From Romboutsia sedimentorum (lineage in GTDB: Bacteria; Bacillota; Clostridia; Peptostreptococcales; Peptostreptococcaceae), in NCBI RefSeq assembly GCF_030131845.1, contig NZ_JASKYM010000011.1, forward strand, positions 1 to 64,000: a DNA stretch of 64,000 bases. Reading direction: 5' to 3'. The position numbers and the translations under genes are program-made. The notes under the pieces are model-generated. The model was given only the letters and a program-made list of their open reading frames with translations. It was not told the DNA's origin and did not search any database. Below, piece after piece: positions 26,191-35,859 of this stretch (the stretch's first letter is position 1; each line of letters opens with the position of its first letter).

Positions 26191-26906
26191 CTAAAGATTT
26201 AAATGGACTTATGGATTTAGAAATAGAGGATATGATATCACTTGATAGCGATAAATACACATTCTCATATGAAGTTTCACGTGAAATTAAAAATGATGAA
26301 GAAAGTAAAATAAATGTTATTTTAGCGGGAGTTCTTAAAGAAGAAATATATGAAATCGATAATATTTTCAAACAATATAAATTAGAGAGAGAAGCTGTTG
26401 ATACAATAGCAACTTCATACTTAAGGGTATTAAAACACGTTGCATATGATGATATTATGATTATGAATATAGAATAATATGGAAGTATTGTAGATATTTA
26501 TAAAGACGATTTTTTATTTATACATGATAATATACCTATAAAATTTAATAAAAAATCTTAATATCAGCAGTGTTTAGCTTTAGGTGATGAAACTAGTGGA
26601 CTTATAAATTATTATTCATCTAGAAATTTTGGAAAAGTAATTGATACTATTTTAATATTAGCTAAGCATACTTACAACAATAATATATATGAGGTTTTAA
26701 AATCATCTTTTGATAGTGAAATAGTAAAAGGTGTTGATAACCTATTTGATATAAAAGAAGATTTCAATAGGGATATACCTAGTGAAGACTTAAATAAAAT
26801 AGTTGGTAATTTAGGTTGTATGCTTAGAGATTCAGAAAAGGAGAAATATCCTTTTATATCAATATCATTTATTTGTAAAAACCACAAGATACTAAATCAC
26901 AAATAA
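26191..26906 (+). pseudogene. pilM: broken pilus inner-membrane component gene (pilM remnant)
   Basis: The reading frame passes from the end of PilC directly into a PilM-like middle region (LMDLEIEDMISLDSDKYTFSYEV, then FKQYKLEREAVDTIATSYLRVL), so the end of pilC, the gap and the start of pilM have been deleted. Stops interrupt it at 26475-26477 and 26559-26561. The C-terminal part (IYEVLKSSFDSEIVKGVDN ... LNKIVGNLGCMLRDSEKEKYP) ends at a TAA at 26904. In C. difficile a fused pilMN gene follows pilC1. Assignment is by pattern and position. Confidence 0.7.
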
Positions 26907-27495
26907 AAGATATAAAGATTGAATATGAACAAGGTATAGAAAAAATAGAAAGTAAATATGCAGCTAAAGCAGGAATAAATACGACTATTTCTCAAGCTAT
27001 AAAATCTATAGAAGTTCATGAAGGGGTTATGGGAGAGCAATTACAGTATGAAATGGAAAATTCAAACTTAAATTTCCCAGGAAATAATCCTTATAAAGTG
27101 TCAAATAATCAGGGATTTAGCTACTTATCAAATAATGGAAACAGTGGATCTAAAAGTACAATTAGGATAATTTATCTGGATATATTAAATTTGAGTTGGG
27201 ATAATACAATATTATATAATAAAAAAATAGAATATAAATTAAAGTCTATTGGACTTATGAAAAATAAAGATGATGTAGATGGTGTACAGCCTAGACAAGT
27301 TATTTATATAGAACCTGGTCAAAATACATATATTGATTTTGATGTTATGTATAGCGGGTTAGTGTATAACGCTAATGAATTAGAAGAGGAATACACTATA
27401 AAGCATCGATACAAGTAAAAGTTGAGCAAGTTATAAGTGCAAATAATTATAAATTATCTTATGATATTAATGACTGGAGATATACGATAAAATAG
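26879..27495 (+). pseudogene. fragment of a further pilus gene, unassigned (possibly a minor pilin)
   Basis: An open stretch without its own start codon or ribosome-binding site. It reads PQDTKSQIKDIKIEYEQGIE ... SIEVHEGVMGEQLQYEMENS ... PRQVIYIEPGQNTYIDFDVM and shifts frame near 27400 (TIK to ASIQVKVEQVISANNYKLSY), ending with TAG at 27493-27495. It lies where C. difficile has pilO, pilV, pilU and pilK, directly before pilT. The extracellular-looking C-terminal sequence suggests the tail of a large minor pilin such as PilK. I cannot prove this. Most of the genes expected here are missing. Confidence 0.5.
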
Positions 27496-27535
27496 TATTA
27501 GTTATATTTTAACAAATATAGTAAGGAGATAAACA

Positions 27536-28597
27536 ATGAATATATTTGATTTGCTAAAAAAAGCAATAGATATGAATGCATCAGATATACATATAACAGT
27601 AGATAGTCCTGCAATAGCTAGATGTAGCGGGAAGTTTAAAAATTTAACAGAGTATATATTGACAGATGAAGACACTAAAAACATGGCTAGAGAATTAGCT
27701 GGCGATAAAAATTTTAATAAAATAGAGGAACATGGAGAAGCTGATTTTTCAGCTTACTTAGACAGTGGAGAAAGATTTAGGATAAATGCATATAAGCAAA
27801 GAGAAAAATATGCAATAGCTATAAGAACTATAGCATCTGATATACCATCTTTTGATAGCCTAGGATTGCCAGATATATTAAAAAAAATATCCGAAAAACA
27901 TAAAGGTTTAGTATTGGTTACAGGGCCTACTGGAAGTGGTAAAAGTACAACATTAGCAAGTATATTAGATATAATAAATACTAATCAGCAAAAGCATATT
28001 ATAACACTAGAAGACCCGATAGAATATGTTCACAAGCATAAAATGTGTATAATAAATCAAAGAGAAATAGGGAAAGATACTGAAAGCTTTAACTCGGCAT
28101 TAAGAGCGATACTACGTCAAGACCCAGATGTTATTTTAATAGGTGAGATGAGAGATAAAGAGACAATATCTATTGCACTAACAGCAGCGGAAACTGGTCA
28201 TTTAGTTTTTTCTACACTACATACTGTTGGAGCTGCTAAAACAATAGATAGAATAATAGATATGTTTCCATCAGAGCAACAACAACAGATAAGAACTCAG
28301 TTATCTACTGTATGTGAGGGAGTTATATCACAGCAATTACTTCCTACTTATGATGGAAGCTCTAGAGTAGCAGCTCTTGAAATTATGATACCTAATCATG
28401 CTATAAGGAATTTAATAAGAGAAGGTAAAATTTATCAAATACCTAATATAATACAAACAGGGTCTAAACTTGGAATGCAATCAATGGATAATGAACTAAT
28501 AAATATGTATAAACAAGGTAAAATATCTAGAAAAATTGTATTAAGCAGATGTACAGATTATGAATATACTAGCAAATTGGTAGGAGATAGATATTAA
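27536..28597 (+). CDS. pilT: twitching motility / pilus retraction ATPase PilT
   Basis: An intact 353-residue secretion ATPase of the PilT family. It has SDIHITV near residues 16-22, Walker A GPTGSGKSTT (130-139), the Asp box TLEDPIEYVH (157-166), Walker B DPDVILIGEMRD (196-207) and the His box TGHLVFSTLHT (220-230). PilT powers pilus retraction and depends on a pilus made by PilB and PilC. The ribosome-binding site AAGGAG is good. Remarkably, all upstream pilus genes in the locus are broken, while this one shows no damage. Confidence 0.95.
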   Translation: MNIFDLLKKAIDMNASDIHITVDSPAIARCSGKFKNLTEYILTDEDTKNMARELAGDKNFNKIEEHGEADFSAYLDSGERFRINAYKQREKYAIAIRTIASDIPSFDSLGLPDILKKISEKHKGLVLVTGPTGSGKSTTLASILDIINTNQQKHIITLEDPIEYVHKHKMCIINQREIGKDTESFNSALRAILRQDPDVILIGEMRDKETISIALTAAETGHLVFSTLHTVGAAKTIDRIIDMFPSEQQQQIRTQLSTVCEGVISQQLLPTYDGSSRVAALEIMIPNHAIRNLIREGKIYQIPNIIQTGSKLGMQSMDNELINMYKQGKISRKIVLSRCTDYEYTSKLVGDRY

Positions 28598-28598
28598 T

Positions 28599-29375
28599 AT
28601 GGACGTATATTTTACAGTAGTATCATTTATAATGGGGGTAACTTTTGGAAGTTTTTTTAATGTTTGTATTTTTAGAATACCAGAAAAAAAATCAATAGTT
28701 AATCCACCTTCACATTGTTATAATTGCAATACTAGACTAAAATCAATAGATTTAGTTCCGATATTAAGTTGGACTTTATTAAAAGGTAAATGCAGATATT
28801 GTGGAAAAAAAATATCATCAAGATATGCATTAGTAGAGTTATTAACAGGTTTTTTATTTGTATTAATATACCATGAGTATGGGTATAATGTTATAACATT
28901 ATATTATTTAGTACTAATATCATTACTCATAATCATAACTTTTATAGATATAGATCATTATATAATACCTGATGAACTAATAGTGTTTGGATGTACAATT
29001 GCATTAATATTTAATATGTTTGGAAAAGGTATTGGAATTAAAGGAAGTTTAATAGGAGCAGTTGTATGTGGCGGAGGTATGTTACTACTAATTTACTTAA
29101 TAGAATTAGTAGTAAAAAAAGATGTTATGGGTGGAGGAGATATTAAATTATTCACCATGACAGGTTTATTTTTAGGAATTAAGGGTGGATTATTAACAAT
29201 ACTTTTAAGTATATATGCTGGAGCTATTTACGGTATATTTAACATAATAAGTAGTAAGAGGAAAAAGAAAAAATATGATTCTATGATACCTTATGGACCG
29301 TTTATATCGGTCGGTGCATTAATAACTGTTTTATGTGGAACTAATATAATAAATTGGTACATAAACTTATTTTAA
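28599..29375 (+). CDS. pilD: prepilin peptidase / N-methyltransferase PilD (A24 family)
   Basis: A 258-residue membrane protease that cleaves and N-methylates class III signal peptides. The N-terminal methylase-type domain carries the zinc tetracysteine CYNC ... CRYC (about 42-70). The peptidase part has both aspartate motifs: IDIDHYIIPDEL (about 112-123) and GGGDIKL (about 177-183). About eight membrane helices are present. Its ATG follows the pilT stop by one base. It is intact and could still process prepilins or pseudopilins encoded elsewhere. Confidence 0.94.
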   Translation: MDVYFTVVSFIMGVTFGSFFNVCIFRIPEKKSIVNPPSHCYNCNTRLKSIDLVPILSWTLLKGKCRYCGKKISSRYALVELLTGFLFVLIYHEYGYNVITLYYLVLISLLIIITFIDIDHYIIPDELIVFGCTIALIFNMFGKGIGIKGSLIGAVVCGGGMLLLIYLIELVVKKDVMGGGDIKLFTMTGLFLGIKGGLLTILLSIYAGAIYGIFNIISSKRKKKKYDSMIPYGPFISVGALITVLCGTNIINWYINLF

Positions 29376-29388
29376 TGATTAAATATAT

Positions 29389-29422
29389 ATAGTAGGGTTA
29401 ATAATTAAAATAACCCTACTAT
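29389..29422 (+). terminator. hairpin between the two prepilin peptidase genes
   Basis: ATAGTAGGGTTA / TAACCCTACTAT perfect 12-bp stem with a 10-nt loop; the T-tract (TATTTATA) is poor. It may only partly stop transcription into the next gene. Confidence 0.6.
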
Positions 29423-29435
29423 TATTTATAAAAAT

Positions 29436-30065
29436 ATGATTTATATAATAATAACTTCAGTAATAATAGCTCATATATGCAATAAGCAATTATACAAAAT
29501 ATGTGATGAAATAAATAAAAACAAAATAAATACAATAATAATTTATCTAGCAAGTATATCATCAATGATGTTAATTTATTATAAATATGGATTAAATGTA
29601 GAATCTATAAAGTATCTGTCACTAATACCGTTTATAATAATAATTTCAATAATAGATTATCATACTATATACATATATAATATGACAGTACTTAGTGGTA
29701 TAATAGTCCAAGGAGTAATTTTTCTAATAACAATAAATAGAGAAACCGATGCATTAAGTCATATATTAGGATTAGTTATAGGATTTATGATACCATATAT
29801 ATTGTCAGTTGTGACAAAAGGACTAGGAAAAGGAGACATAGGCTTATACGGCTTATGTTGTTTTGCGTTAGGTCACAATTATGTGACTTATCTTATATAC
29901 TTATCTTATGTTATGGGGTTTATATACTGTATGTATATACTTTTATTAAAACGTTATAAAATAAGAAAAATACCATTTGCACCATTTATATCATTGGCAA
30001 CAATAACAATAATGTTAACCAATTATGATATATTAAAAATATACTTTGACATAATAAGTAATTAA
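29436..30065 (+). CDS. second, short A24 prepilin peptidase-like protein (PilD2)
   Basis: A 209-residue multi-helix membrane protein with the peptidase half of the A24 family only. The aspartates are in SIIDYHTIYIYN (about 73-84) and GKGDIGLYGL (about 131-140). The N-terminal tetracysteine domain is absent, so it should not methylate. C. difficile has such a second pilD next to the first. There is no clear Shine-Dalgarno before ATG 29436, and a hairpin precedes it, so expression may be low. Intactness despite the decayed pilus genes is notable. Confidence 0.75.
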   Translation: MIYIIITSVIIAHICNKQLYKICDEINKNKINTIIIYLASISSMMLIYYKYGLNVESIKYLSLIPFIIIISIIDYHTIYIYNMTVLSGIIVQGVIFLITINRETDALSHILGLVIGFMIPYILSVVTKGLGKGDIGLYGLCCFALGHNYVTYLIYLSYVMGFIYCMYILLLKRYKIRKIPFAPFISLATITIMLTNYDILKIYFDIISN

Positions 30066-30077
30066 AGGAGGAGAAAA

Positions 30078-30638
30078 ATGTATATAGTAGTAGGGTTAGG
30101 AAATCCAGGAAAACAATACGATAAAACAAGACATAACGTCGGTTTTAACGTTATAGATATTTTAGCAAAGGAATATGACATATCCGTGACGAAGATAAAA
30201 CATAAGGCTTTAATTGGAGAAGGTAGAATTGGGTCTGAAAAAGTTTTATTAGTTAAACCACAAACATATATGAATTTAAGTGGAGAAACTTTAATAGATA
30301 TATATCAATATTATAAAGTAGACTTAAGCAATATAATAGTAGTGTACGATGATATCGATTTGGATGTTGGTAAATTAAGAATTAGAACAAAAGGAAGTGG
30401 TGGAACTCATAATGGAATGAGATCTATTACAAAGTGTTTAGGTTCAACAGATTTTCCAAGAGTAAGAGTTGGTGTATCTAAGCCAAGACCAGGACAAGAT
30501 TTAGCTGACTTTGTTCTTTCAAAATTCAGAAAAGAAGAAGCTATAGACTTAGAAAATGGACTTGAAAAAGCATATCGTGCAGTTGATACTATAATAAGAG
30601 AAAATATAGAAATATCTATGAACAAATACAACGGGTAG
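30078..30638 (+). CDS. pth: peptidyl-tRNA hydrolase
   Basis: Releases tRNA from peptidyl-tRNA that drops off ribosomes. The 186 residues begin [22 protein letters not shown], containing the essential Asn and the catalytic His (about residue 20). Further motifs are [11 protein letters not shown] and [29 protein letters not shown]. The ribosome-binding site AAGGAGGAG is strong. mfd begins 17 bp after the stop, as in B. subtilis (pth-mfd order, fin missing). Confidence 0.97.
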   Translation: MYIVVGLGNPGKQYDKTRHNVGFNVIDILAKEYDISVTKIKHKALIGEGRIGSEKVLLVKPQTYMNLSGETLIDIYQYYKVDLSNIIVVYDDIDLDVGKLRIRTKGSGGTHNGMRSITKCLGSTDFPRVRVGVSKPRPGQDLADFVLSKFRKEEAIDLENGLEKAYRAVDTIIRENIEISMNKYNG

Positions 30639-30655
30639 TGAGAGGGGAATTATAT

Positions 30656-33600
30656 ATGAATGACGTTTTTGTATACCCTTTGCAAAATTCAAAAGAATAT
30701 AAAGATGTAATAAATTGCATACAAAATAACAAAGGCTCATTACTAGTTAATGGGCTTTTACCAGTGCAAAAACCTCATATCGCTTATTCTATATTCAAGG
30801 ACCTATCTAGGCAAATAGTCTTTATAGCGAGTAGTGATTTAGAAGCTAAAAAAGCATATGATGATTTAAGTTTTTATATGAAAGATAAAGTAGATTATTT
30901 AGGTTTCCAAGATATCTATTTTTATCATTTAGATGCAAAGGATAGAAATGAAGAAGCTAAAAAATTAAAGGTATTACTAAAATTAGCTAAAGGAAAAGAT
31001 ATGATTTTAGTAACATCTGTTGAAGCTATATTAAAAAAATATACACCTAAAGAGGTATTACTAGAAAATATATTTACATATAAAATAGGTGATAACCTTA
31101 AAATAGAAGAGTTAAGTGATAAATTGGTATTATTAGGATATGAAAGGGTTTCCAAAATCGAAGGCTTTGGTCAATTTAGTATTAGAGGAGGGATTATAGA
31201 TATATTCTCACTAGAATATAATAATCCTATTCGTATGGAACTGTTTGATGATGAAATAGAATCTATACGAATTTTTGATGTTTTTACTCAAAAATCTATA
31301 GAAAAGATTAAGAAATTTTCTATAACACCATCAAGAGAATTTATATATCCTAAAAAGACTGAGGATAGCGTCAATAGAATTAAAAGTGATACAACTAAAT
31401 ATACTAATGAAGATATATTTTCAAATATTGACAAGATACAAAGTAAAACGTATTTCCAAGGTGTAGAAAATTATATTGACTATGTATACACAGATGAAAA
31501 TAAAAGTTTATTCACATATTTAAAAGATGATGCAATAATTTTTGTTAACGATATAAGTAGAGTTAAGGAACGATGTGAGAATTATATAAATGAATTTAAA
31601 GACAATTATCAGTTGAATCTTGAAAGAGGATTAGCTCTTAAAGATCAAGGAAATTTATTATATCACTATAGTGATTTAGAATTTATAATGTCTAAAAATA
31701 AGTTGGTTTTAAATACATTACTTCCAAAACCTATAAATGATTTTGATGTAAAGTCTATAGTTAATTTTGAGTGTAGAGAAATTCCTACATTTAATGCTAA
31801 ATCTAATAGTTTAGCAGATGAATTAAATAGATTAAAATATAATGGTTATAAATTAATATTAGCTACTAATACTTTAGATAGAGCTAAAAAATTAAATTCA
31901 GAATTACTAGACTTAGGACTAGAAAGTACTATATCTCAAAGTAGAAATATAGAAATAAAGTCTTCTCAAATTATTATTACTCCAGCTCGTATAACTAGCG
32001 GATTTGAGTATAAATCTATAAAGTTTGCAGTAATAACTGATAATGAAATGATAGGTGTACATAAGAGAACATCGACTCCTAAATCTAAAAAACAAAAAAA
32101 AGGGAAAAAAATTGATTCATTCTTAGATTTAAATGTTGGTGACTATGTTGTTCATGAAAATAGCGGTGTTGGTAGATACACAGGTATAGAACAAATAACT
32201 GTAAATGCTATAAAAAAGGACTACATGAAGATAGTTTATCATGGTGGAGATAACTTATATGTACCAATAGACCAAATGGACAAGGTTCAAAAGTATATAG
32301 GTGTTGAAGAAGATAAAGTAAAATTAAATAAATTAGGTAGTAGTGAATGGACAAAGGCGAAAGCTAAGGTTAAAAAAGAAATAGAAGATATGACTAAAGA
32401 CCTTATAGAGCTTTATGCAAAAAGAGAAAAGGTAAAAGGATATAAGTTTGAAAAAGATACTCCATGGCAAAGTGAATTTGAGTCTTTATTCCCACATCAA
32501 GAAACTGATGATCAGTTAAAGGCAATAGAAGAAACTAAAAAAGATATGGAATCAAGTAAGGTAATGGATAGACTTATCTGTGGAGATGTTGGATATGGTA
32601 AGACAGAGGTAGCTATAAGAGCAGTGTTTAAGGCTTGTATGGAGCAAAAGCAAGTTGCAGTATTAGTTCCTACCACAATTTTGGCTCAGCAGCATTACAA
32701 TACATTTAAGGAAAGATTTGAAAGCTATCCAATAAGAGTAGAAGTATTAAGCAGATTTAAAACGCCTAAACAACAAAAACAAATTATAGAAGATACTAAA
32801 AAAGGTTTAGTAGATGTATTAATAGGTACACATAGAATTGTATCTAAGGATATAAGTATACCTAACTTAGGTTTAGTAGTAATAGATGAAGAGCAAAGAT
32901 TTGGAGTTAGACACAAAGAATCACTTAAAAAAATAAAATCAACAGTAGATGTTCTTACGTTATCAGCAACTCCTATTCCAAGAACTCTACATATGTCTTT
33001 AAGTGGTATAAGAGATATGAGTGTTATAGAAGAACCTCCTCAAGAAAGACACCCTGTTATAACTTATGTTACAGAAGGTAAAGAGAGTATAATACAGGAT
33101 GAGATAGAAAGAGAATTAGCTAGGGGTGGTCAGGTATTCTTTGTATATAATAGAGTAGAGAATATCGAAGAAATGGCAAGCATGGTAAAACGATTAATTC
33201 CAGATGCTAGGGTAGCTGTGGCACATGGTAGAATGACATCTAAAGATTTGGAAAATATAATATTAGGATTTTTAAATAAAGAATATAACGTATTAGTTTG
33301 TACAACTATAATAGAAACTGGTATGGATATTTCAAATGCTAATACTATGATTGTATATAATGCAGATAAGATGGGACTTGCACAACTTTATCAATTAAGA
33401 GGTAGAGTAGGGAGAAGTTCTAGACAAGGTTATGCTTATTTAATGTATGAAAAAGACAAGGTGCTTAGTGAAATAGCAGAAAAAAGATTAAAGGCCATAA
33501 GAGAATTTACAGAATTTGGTTCAGGATTTAAAATAGCCATGAGAGACCTTGAAATAAGAGGGGCTGGAAATATACTTGGATCTCAACAACATGGACATAT

Positions 33601-34042
33601 GGCTATTATAGGATATGATTTATATGTAAAAATGTTAAATGAAGCTATTAAAAAAGTTAAGGGTGAAGTTATTCTTGATGATATAGATGTAGAAATAGAC
33701 TTAAGTGTAAATGCATATATTCCAGATAGTTATATAGATGATGAGTTAATTAAAATAGAAATGTATAAAAAAATAGCTTCTATAGAATCAAAAGAAGATA
33801 TGAAAGAAGTGCAAGAAGAATTAGAAGATAGATTCTCTGATATACCTAAAGCTGTACAATCTCTACTAAAAATTGCATATATAAAAACTTTATGCAAAAT
33901 GCTAAAAATAGAAAAAGTTAGACAGCTTAAGGATGAAATATTACTAATACCTACAACTAGATACAAAACAAAGGAAAAAATAGGGTATAATATAGTTGTA
34001 GAATTGGAAGAACTACTAGAGAAAATGTGTAGTGTGAAATAA
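30656..34042 (+). CDS. mfd: transcription-repair coupling factor Mfd
   Basis: An SF2 translocase that removes stalled RNA polymerase and recruits UvrA. The 1128-residue protein has the UvrB-like N-terminal module, the RNAP-interaction domain (about 490-550, DLNVGDYVVHENSGVGRYTG), the RecG-like motor (GDVGYGKTEVAIRA as Walker A near 643, VIDEEQRFGV as DEEQ box, SATPIPRTL, QLRGRVGRSS) and the C-terminal TRCF domain. I chose ATG 30656 behind GAGAGGGG; the in-frame GTG at 30638 overlaps the pth stop and has no site. Confidence 0.97.
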   Translation: MNDVFVYPLQNSKEYKDVINCIQNNKGSLLVNGLLPVQKPHIAYSIFKDLSRQIVFIASSDLEAKKAYDDLSFYMKDKVDYLGFQDIYFYHLDAKDRNEEAKKLKVLLKLAKGKDMILVTSVEAILKKYTPKEVLLENIFTYKIGDNLKIEELSDKLVLLGYERVSKIEGFGQFSIRGGIIDIFSLEYNNPIRMELFDDEIESIRIFDVFTQKSIEKIKKFSITPSREFIYPKKTEDSVNRIKSDTTKYTNEDIFSNIDKIQSKTYFQGVENYIDYVYTDENKSLFTYLKDDAIIFVNDISRVKERCENYINEFKDNYQLNLERGLALKDQGNLLYHYSDLEFIMSKNKLVLNTLLPKPINDFDVKSIVNFECREIPTFNAKSNSLADELNRLKYNGYKLILATNTLDRAKKLNSELLDLGLESTISQSRNIEIKSSQIIITPARITSGFEYKSIKFAVITDNEMIGVHKRTSTPKSKKQKKGKKIDSFLDLNVGDYVVHENSGVGRYTGIEQITVNAIKKDYMKIVYHGGDNLYVPIDQMDKVQKYIGVEEDKVKLNKLGSSEWTKAKAKVKKEIEDMTKDLIELYAKREKVKGYKFEKDTPWQSEFESLFPHQETDDQLKAIEETKKDMESSKVMDRLICGDVGYGKTEVAIRAVFKACMEQKQVAVLVPTTILAQQHYNTFKERFESYPIRVEVLSRFKTPKQQKQIIEDTKKGLVDVLIGTHRIVSKDISIPNLGLVVIDEEQRFGVRHKESLKKIKSTVDVLTLSATPIPRTLHMSLSGIRDMSVIEEPPQERHPVITYVTEGKESIIQDEIERELARGGQVFFVYNRVENIEEMASMVKRLIPDARVAVAHGRMTSKDLENIILGFLNKEYNVLVCTTIIETGMDISNANTMIVYNADKMGLAQLYQLRGRVGRSSRQGYAYLMYEKDKVLSEIAEKRLKAIREFTEFGSGFKIAMRDLEIRGAGNILGSQQHGHMAIIGYDLYVKMLNEAIKKVKGEVILDDIDVEIDLSVNAYIPDSYIDDELIKIEMYKKIASIESKEDMKEVQEELEDRFSDIPKAVQSLLKIAYIKTLCKMLKIEKVRQLKDEILLIPTTRYKTKEKIGYNIVVELEELLEKMCSVK

Positions 34043-34071
34043 CTAAACAATTAGGAAAGGGTGTTTATATT

Positions 34072-35073
34072 TTGAAAAAAATAATGTCAGTAGCCGTGTC
34101 TATTTTATTAGGCTTATCTATGACTGCTTGTGGGAGCAGTAAAAAGGGGGAAGAAGCAGTAGTAACTATAAATGGAAAAGAAATAACTTCTAGTTATTAT
34201 GAAAAAACGTTAGGTTTATATAAGCAATCAGTAGAGTCTATGTATGGTCCAGAAATTTGGGATACAGAAGTAGAAAAAGGAGTAAAATATAAAGATAAAT
34301 TTAAAGATATGATGGTTCAACAAATAATAGATGCACAAGTTATATACGACCAAGCTAAAAAAGAAAATTTAATTCCTTCTAAAGAAGAAGTAGACAAAAA
34401 ATTTAAAGAATTAAAGAAAAATATTGATTCTGATGCAGAATATAAAAAGAATTTAGAAAAAATAGGAATAGATGATGAATATTTAAAAAATCAACAAGAA
34501 CAAGATTTAGTTCTTCAAAATTATAAAAGTAATTTTGAAAAAACTACAAAAATTTCAGATGACGAAATGAAAAAATATTATGAAGAACATAAAAAAGAAT
34601 ATTATAAAGATGAAGTTAAAGCATCACACATATTAATATCTACAGTAGATAAAAATAATAAACCTGTTCCTGAGGCTAAGAAAAAAGAAGCTAAAAAGAA
34701 AGCAGAAGAAGCACTTAAAAAGGCTAAAGCAGGAGAAGAATTTGCAGAGTTAGCAAAAAAATATTCTGATGATGGATCTGCAAGCAAAGGTGGGGATTTA
34801 GGATTCTTTGGAAAAGGTAAAATGGTTCCAGAATTTGAAAAAGCAGCATATTCTTTAAAAGTTGGTCAAATATCTGACATAGTAGAGTCTCAATATGGAT
34901 ATCATATAATAAAGCTTACAGATAAAGTAAACGAGCAAGTACCTTATGAAAAAGTTAAAGATTCAATAAAAACTACTTTATTAAGTACTAAACTTGAACA
35001 ACAAATAAAGAAACTTTCAAGTGAAGCTAAGGTAGAAAAAAATGAAGATGCTATAAAGAAAATAAAATTATAA
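34072..35073 (+). CDS. prsA: PrsA-type peptidyl-prolyl isomerase lipoprotein
   Basis: A 333-residue extracytoplasmic foldase. It starts at TTG behind AGGAAAGGG and has a lipoprotein signal MKKIMSVAVSILLGLSMTAC with the lipobox cysteine at residue 20. A helical N-terminal domain follows, then a parvulin domain (about 180-285) with VKASHILIST, LAKKYSDDGSASKGGDLGFF, GKMVPEFEKAAYSL and YGYHIIKLTDK. It is expected to be anchored outside the membrane and to help secreted proteins fold. The TTG keeps the signal peptide's charged start; ATG 34084 would remove it. Confidence 0.92.
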   Translation: MKKIMSVAVSILLGLSMTACGSSKKGEEAVVTINGKEITSSYYEKTLGLYKQSVESMYGPEIWDTEVEKGVKYKDKFKDMMVQQIIDAQVIYDQAKKENLIPSKEEVDKKFKELKKNIDSDAEYKKNLEKIGIDDEYLKNQQEQDLVLQNYKSNFEKTTKISDDEMKKYYEEHKKEYYKDEVKASHILISTVDKNNKPVPEAKKKEAKKKAEEALKKAKAGEEFAELAKKYSDDGSASKGGDLGFFGKGKMVPEFEKAAYSLKVGQISDIVESQYGYHIIKLTDKVNEQVPYEKVKDSIKTTLLSTKLEQQIKKLSSEAKVEKNEDAIKKIKL

Positions 35074-35092
35074 AAATAAAATAAAGTCCATT

Positions 35093-35147
35093 AAATATGC
35101 AAAAAAAGTTATTTTAACTAATACATAGCTTTTTTTGCATATTTTTC
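35093..35147 (+). terminator. terminator after prsA
   Basis: AAATATGCAAAAAAAGTTA pairs with TAGCTTTTTTTGCATATTT, followed by Ts; about 19 bp with one mismatch region. Confidence 0.85.
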
Positions 35148-35199
35148 TTATCATTGGTAAAAATAATCCTAAAGTTACTAATGGAGGGATAAATTATAT

Positions 35200-35739
35200 A
35201 TGAGAGCGACAGGGATAGTTAGAAGAATAGATGATCTAGGAAGAGTTGTTATTCCTAAAGAAATAAGAAAAACTTTAAGAATTAGAGAAGGAGATCCACT
35301 TGAAATATTTACAGCTAAAGATGGAGAAGTAATTCTTAAAAAATATTCACCAATAGGAGAATTAAATGAATTTTCCCAAGAATATACAGAAACTTTAGGA
35401 GAAATTTTAGGATGTGGAGTAGCAGTAACAGACTTAGATTCAATAATAACAGTTTCTAAATTATCTAAGAAAGATTACAAAGAAAAAAGTATAAGCGACG
35501 AGTTAGAAGCATTAATAGAAAACAGAGAAATAAAGCATTTTAAAGATAGTAAATTATTACCTATATATAAAGATGATGCTATGGAATATTCAAAACAAAT
35601 AATAATGCCAATAATAAGTGCATCAGGTGATTGTATAGGTTCTATAATACTAGTATCAAAAGAGTCAGAAAACATAGAGGAAGCAGAAGAAAAAATATTA
35701 AAAATAGCAGCAAACTTCCTAGGAAAACAAGTTCAATAA
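35200..35739 (+). CDS. spoVT: stage V sporulation regulator SpoVT
   Basis: A 179-residue forespore regulator. The N-terminal AbrB-type swapped-hairpin DNA-binding domain is MRATGIVRRIDDLGRVVIPK ... EGDPLEIF (1-50). The C-terminal half (about 60-178) is a GAF-like domain. In B. subtilis sigma-G drives spoVT and SpoVT tunes sigma-G genes. The start is ATG behind GGAGGG. It is flanked by terminators on both sides, so it is a single-gene unit. Confidence 0.96.
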   Translation: MRATGIVRRIDDLGRVVIPKEIRKTLRIREGDPLEIFTAKDGEVILKKYSPIGELNEFSQEYTETLGEILGCGVAVTDLDSIITVSKLSKKDYKEKSISDELEALIENREIKHFKDSKLLPIYKDDAMEYSKQIIMPIISASGDCIGSIILVSKESENIEEAEEKILKIAANFLGKQVQ

Positions 35740-35752
35740 TTGTTTTAAATCC

Positions 35753-35777
35753 AAGGCCCTAAATTTAGGGTCTTTTT
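35753..35777 (+). terminator. terminator after spoVT
   Basis: AAGGCCCTAA / TTAGGGTCTT (one G-T pair) followed by a T-run. Confidence 0.8.
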
Positions 35778-35859
35778 ACATTTTGTAGTAATATATTGAA
35801 CATACCATTGAATATATGATATATTAAAGTTTGTTATATAAATCAAATGGAGGTTAGTT

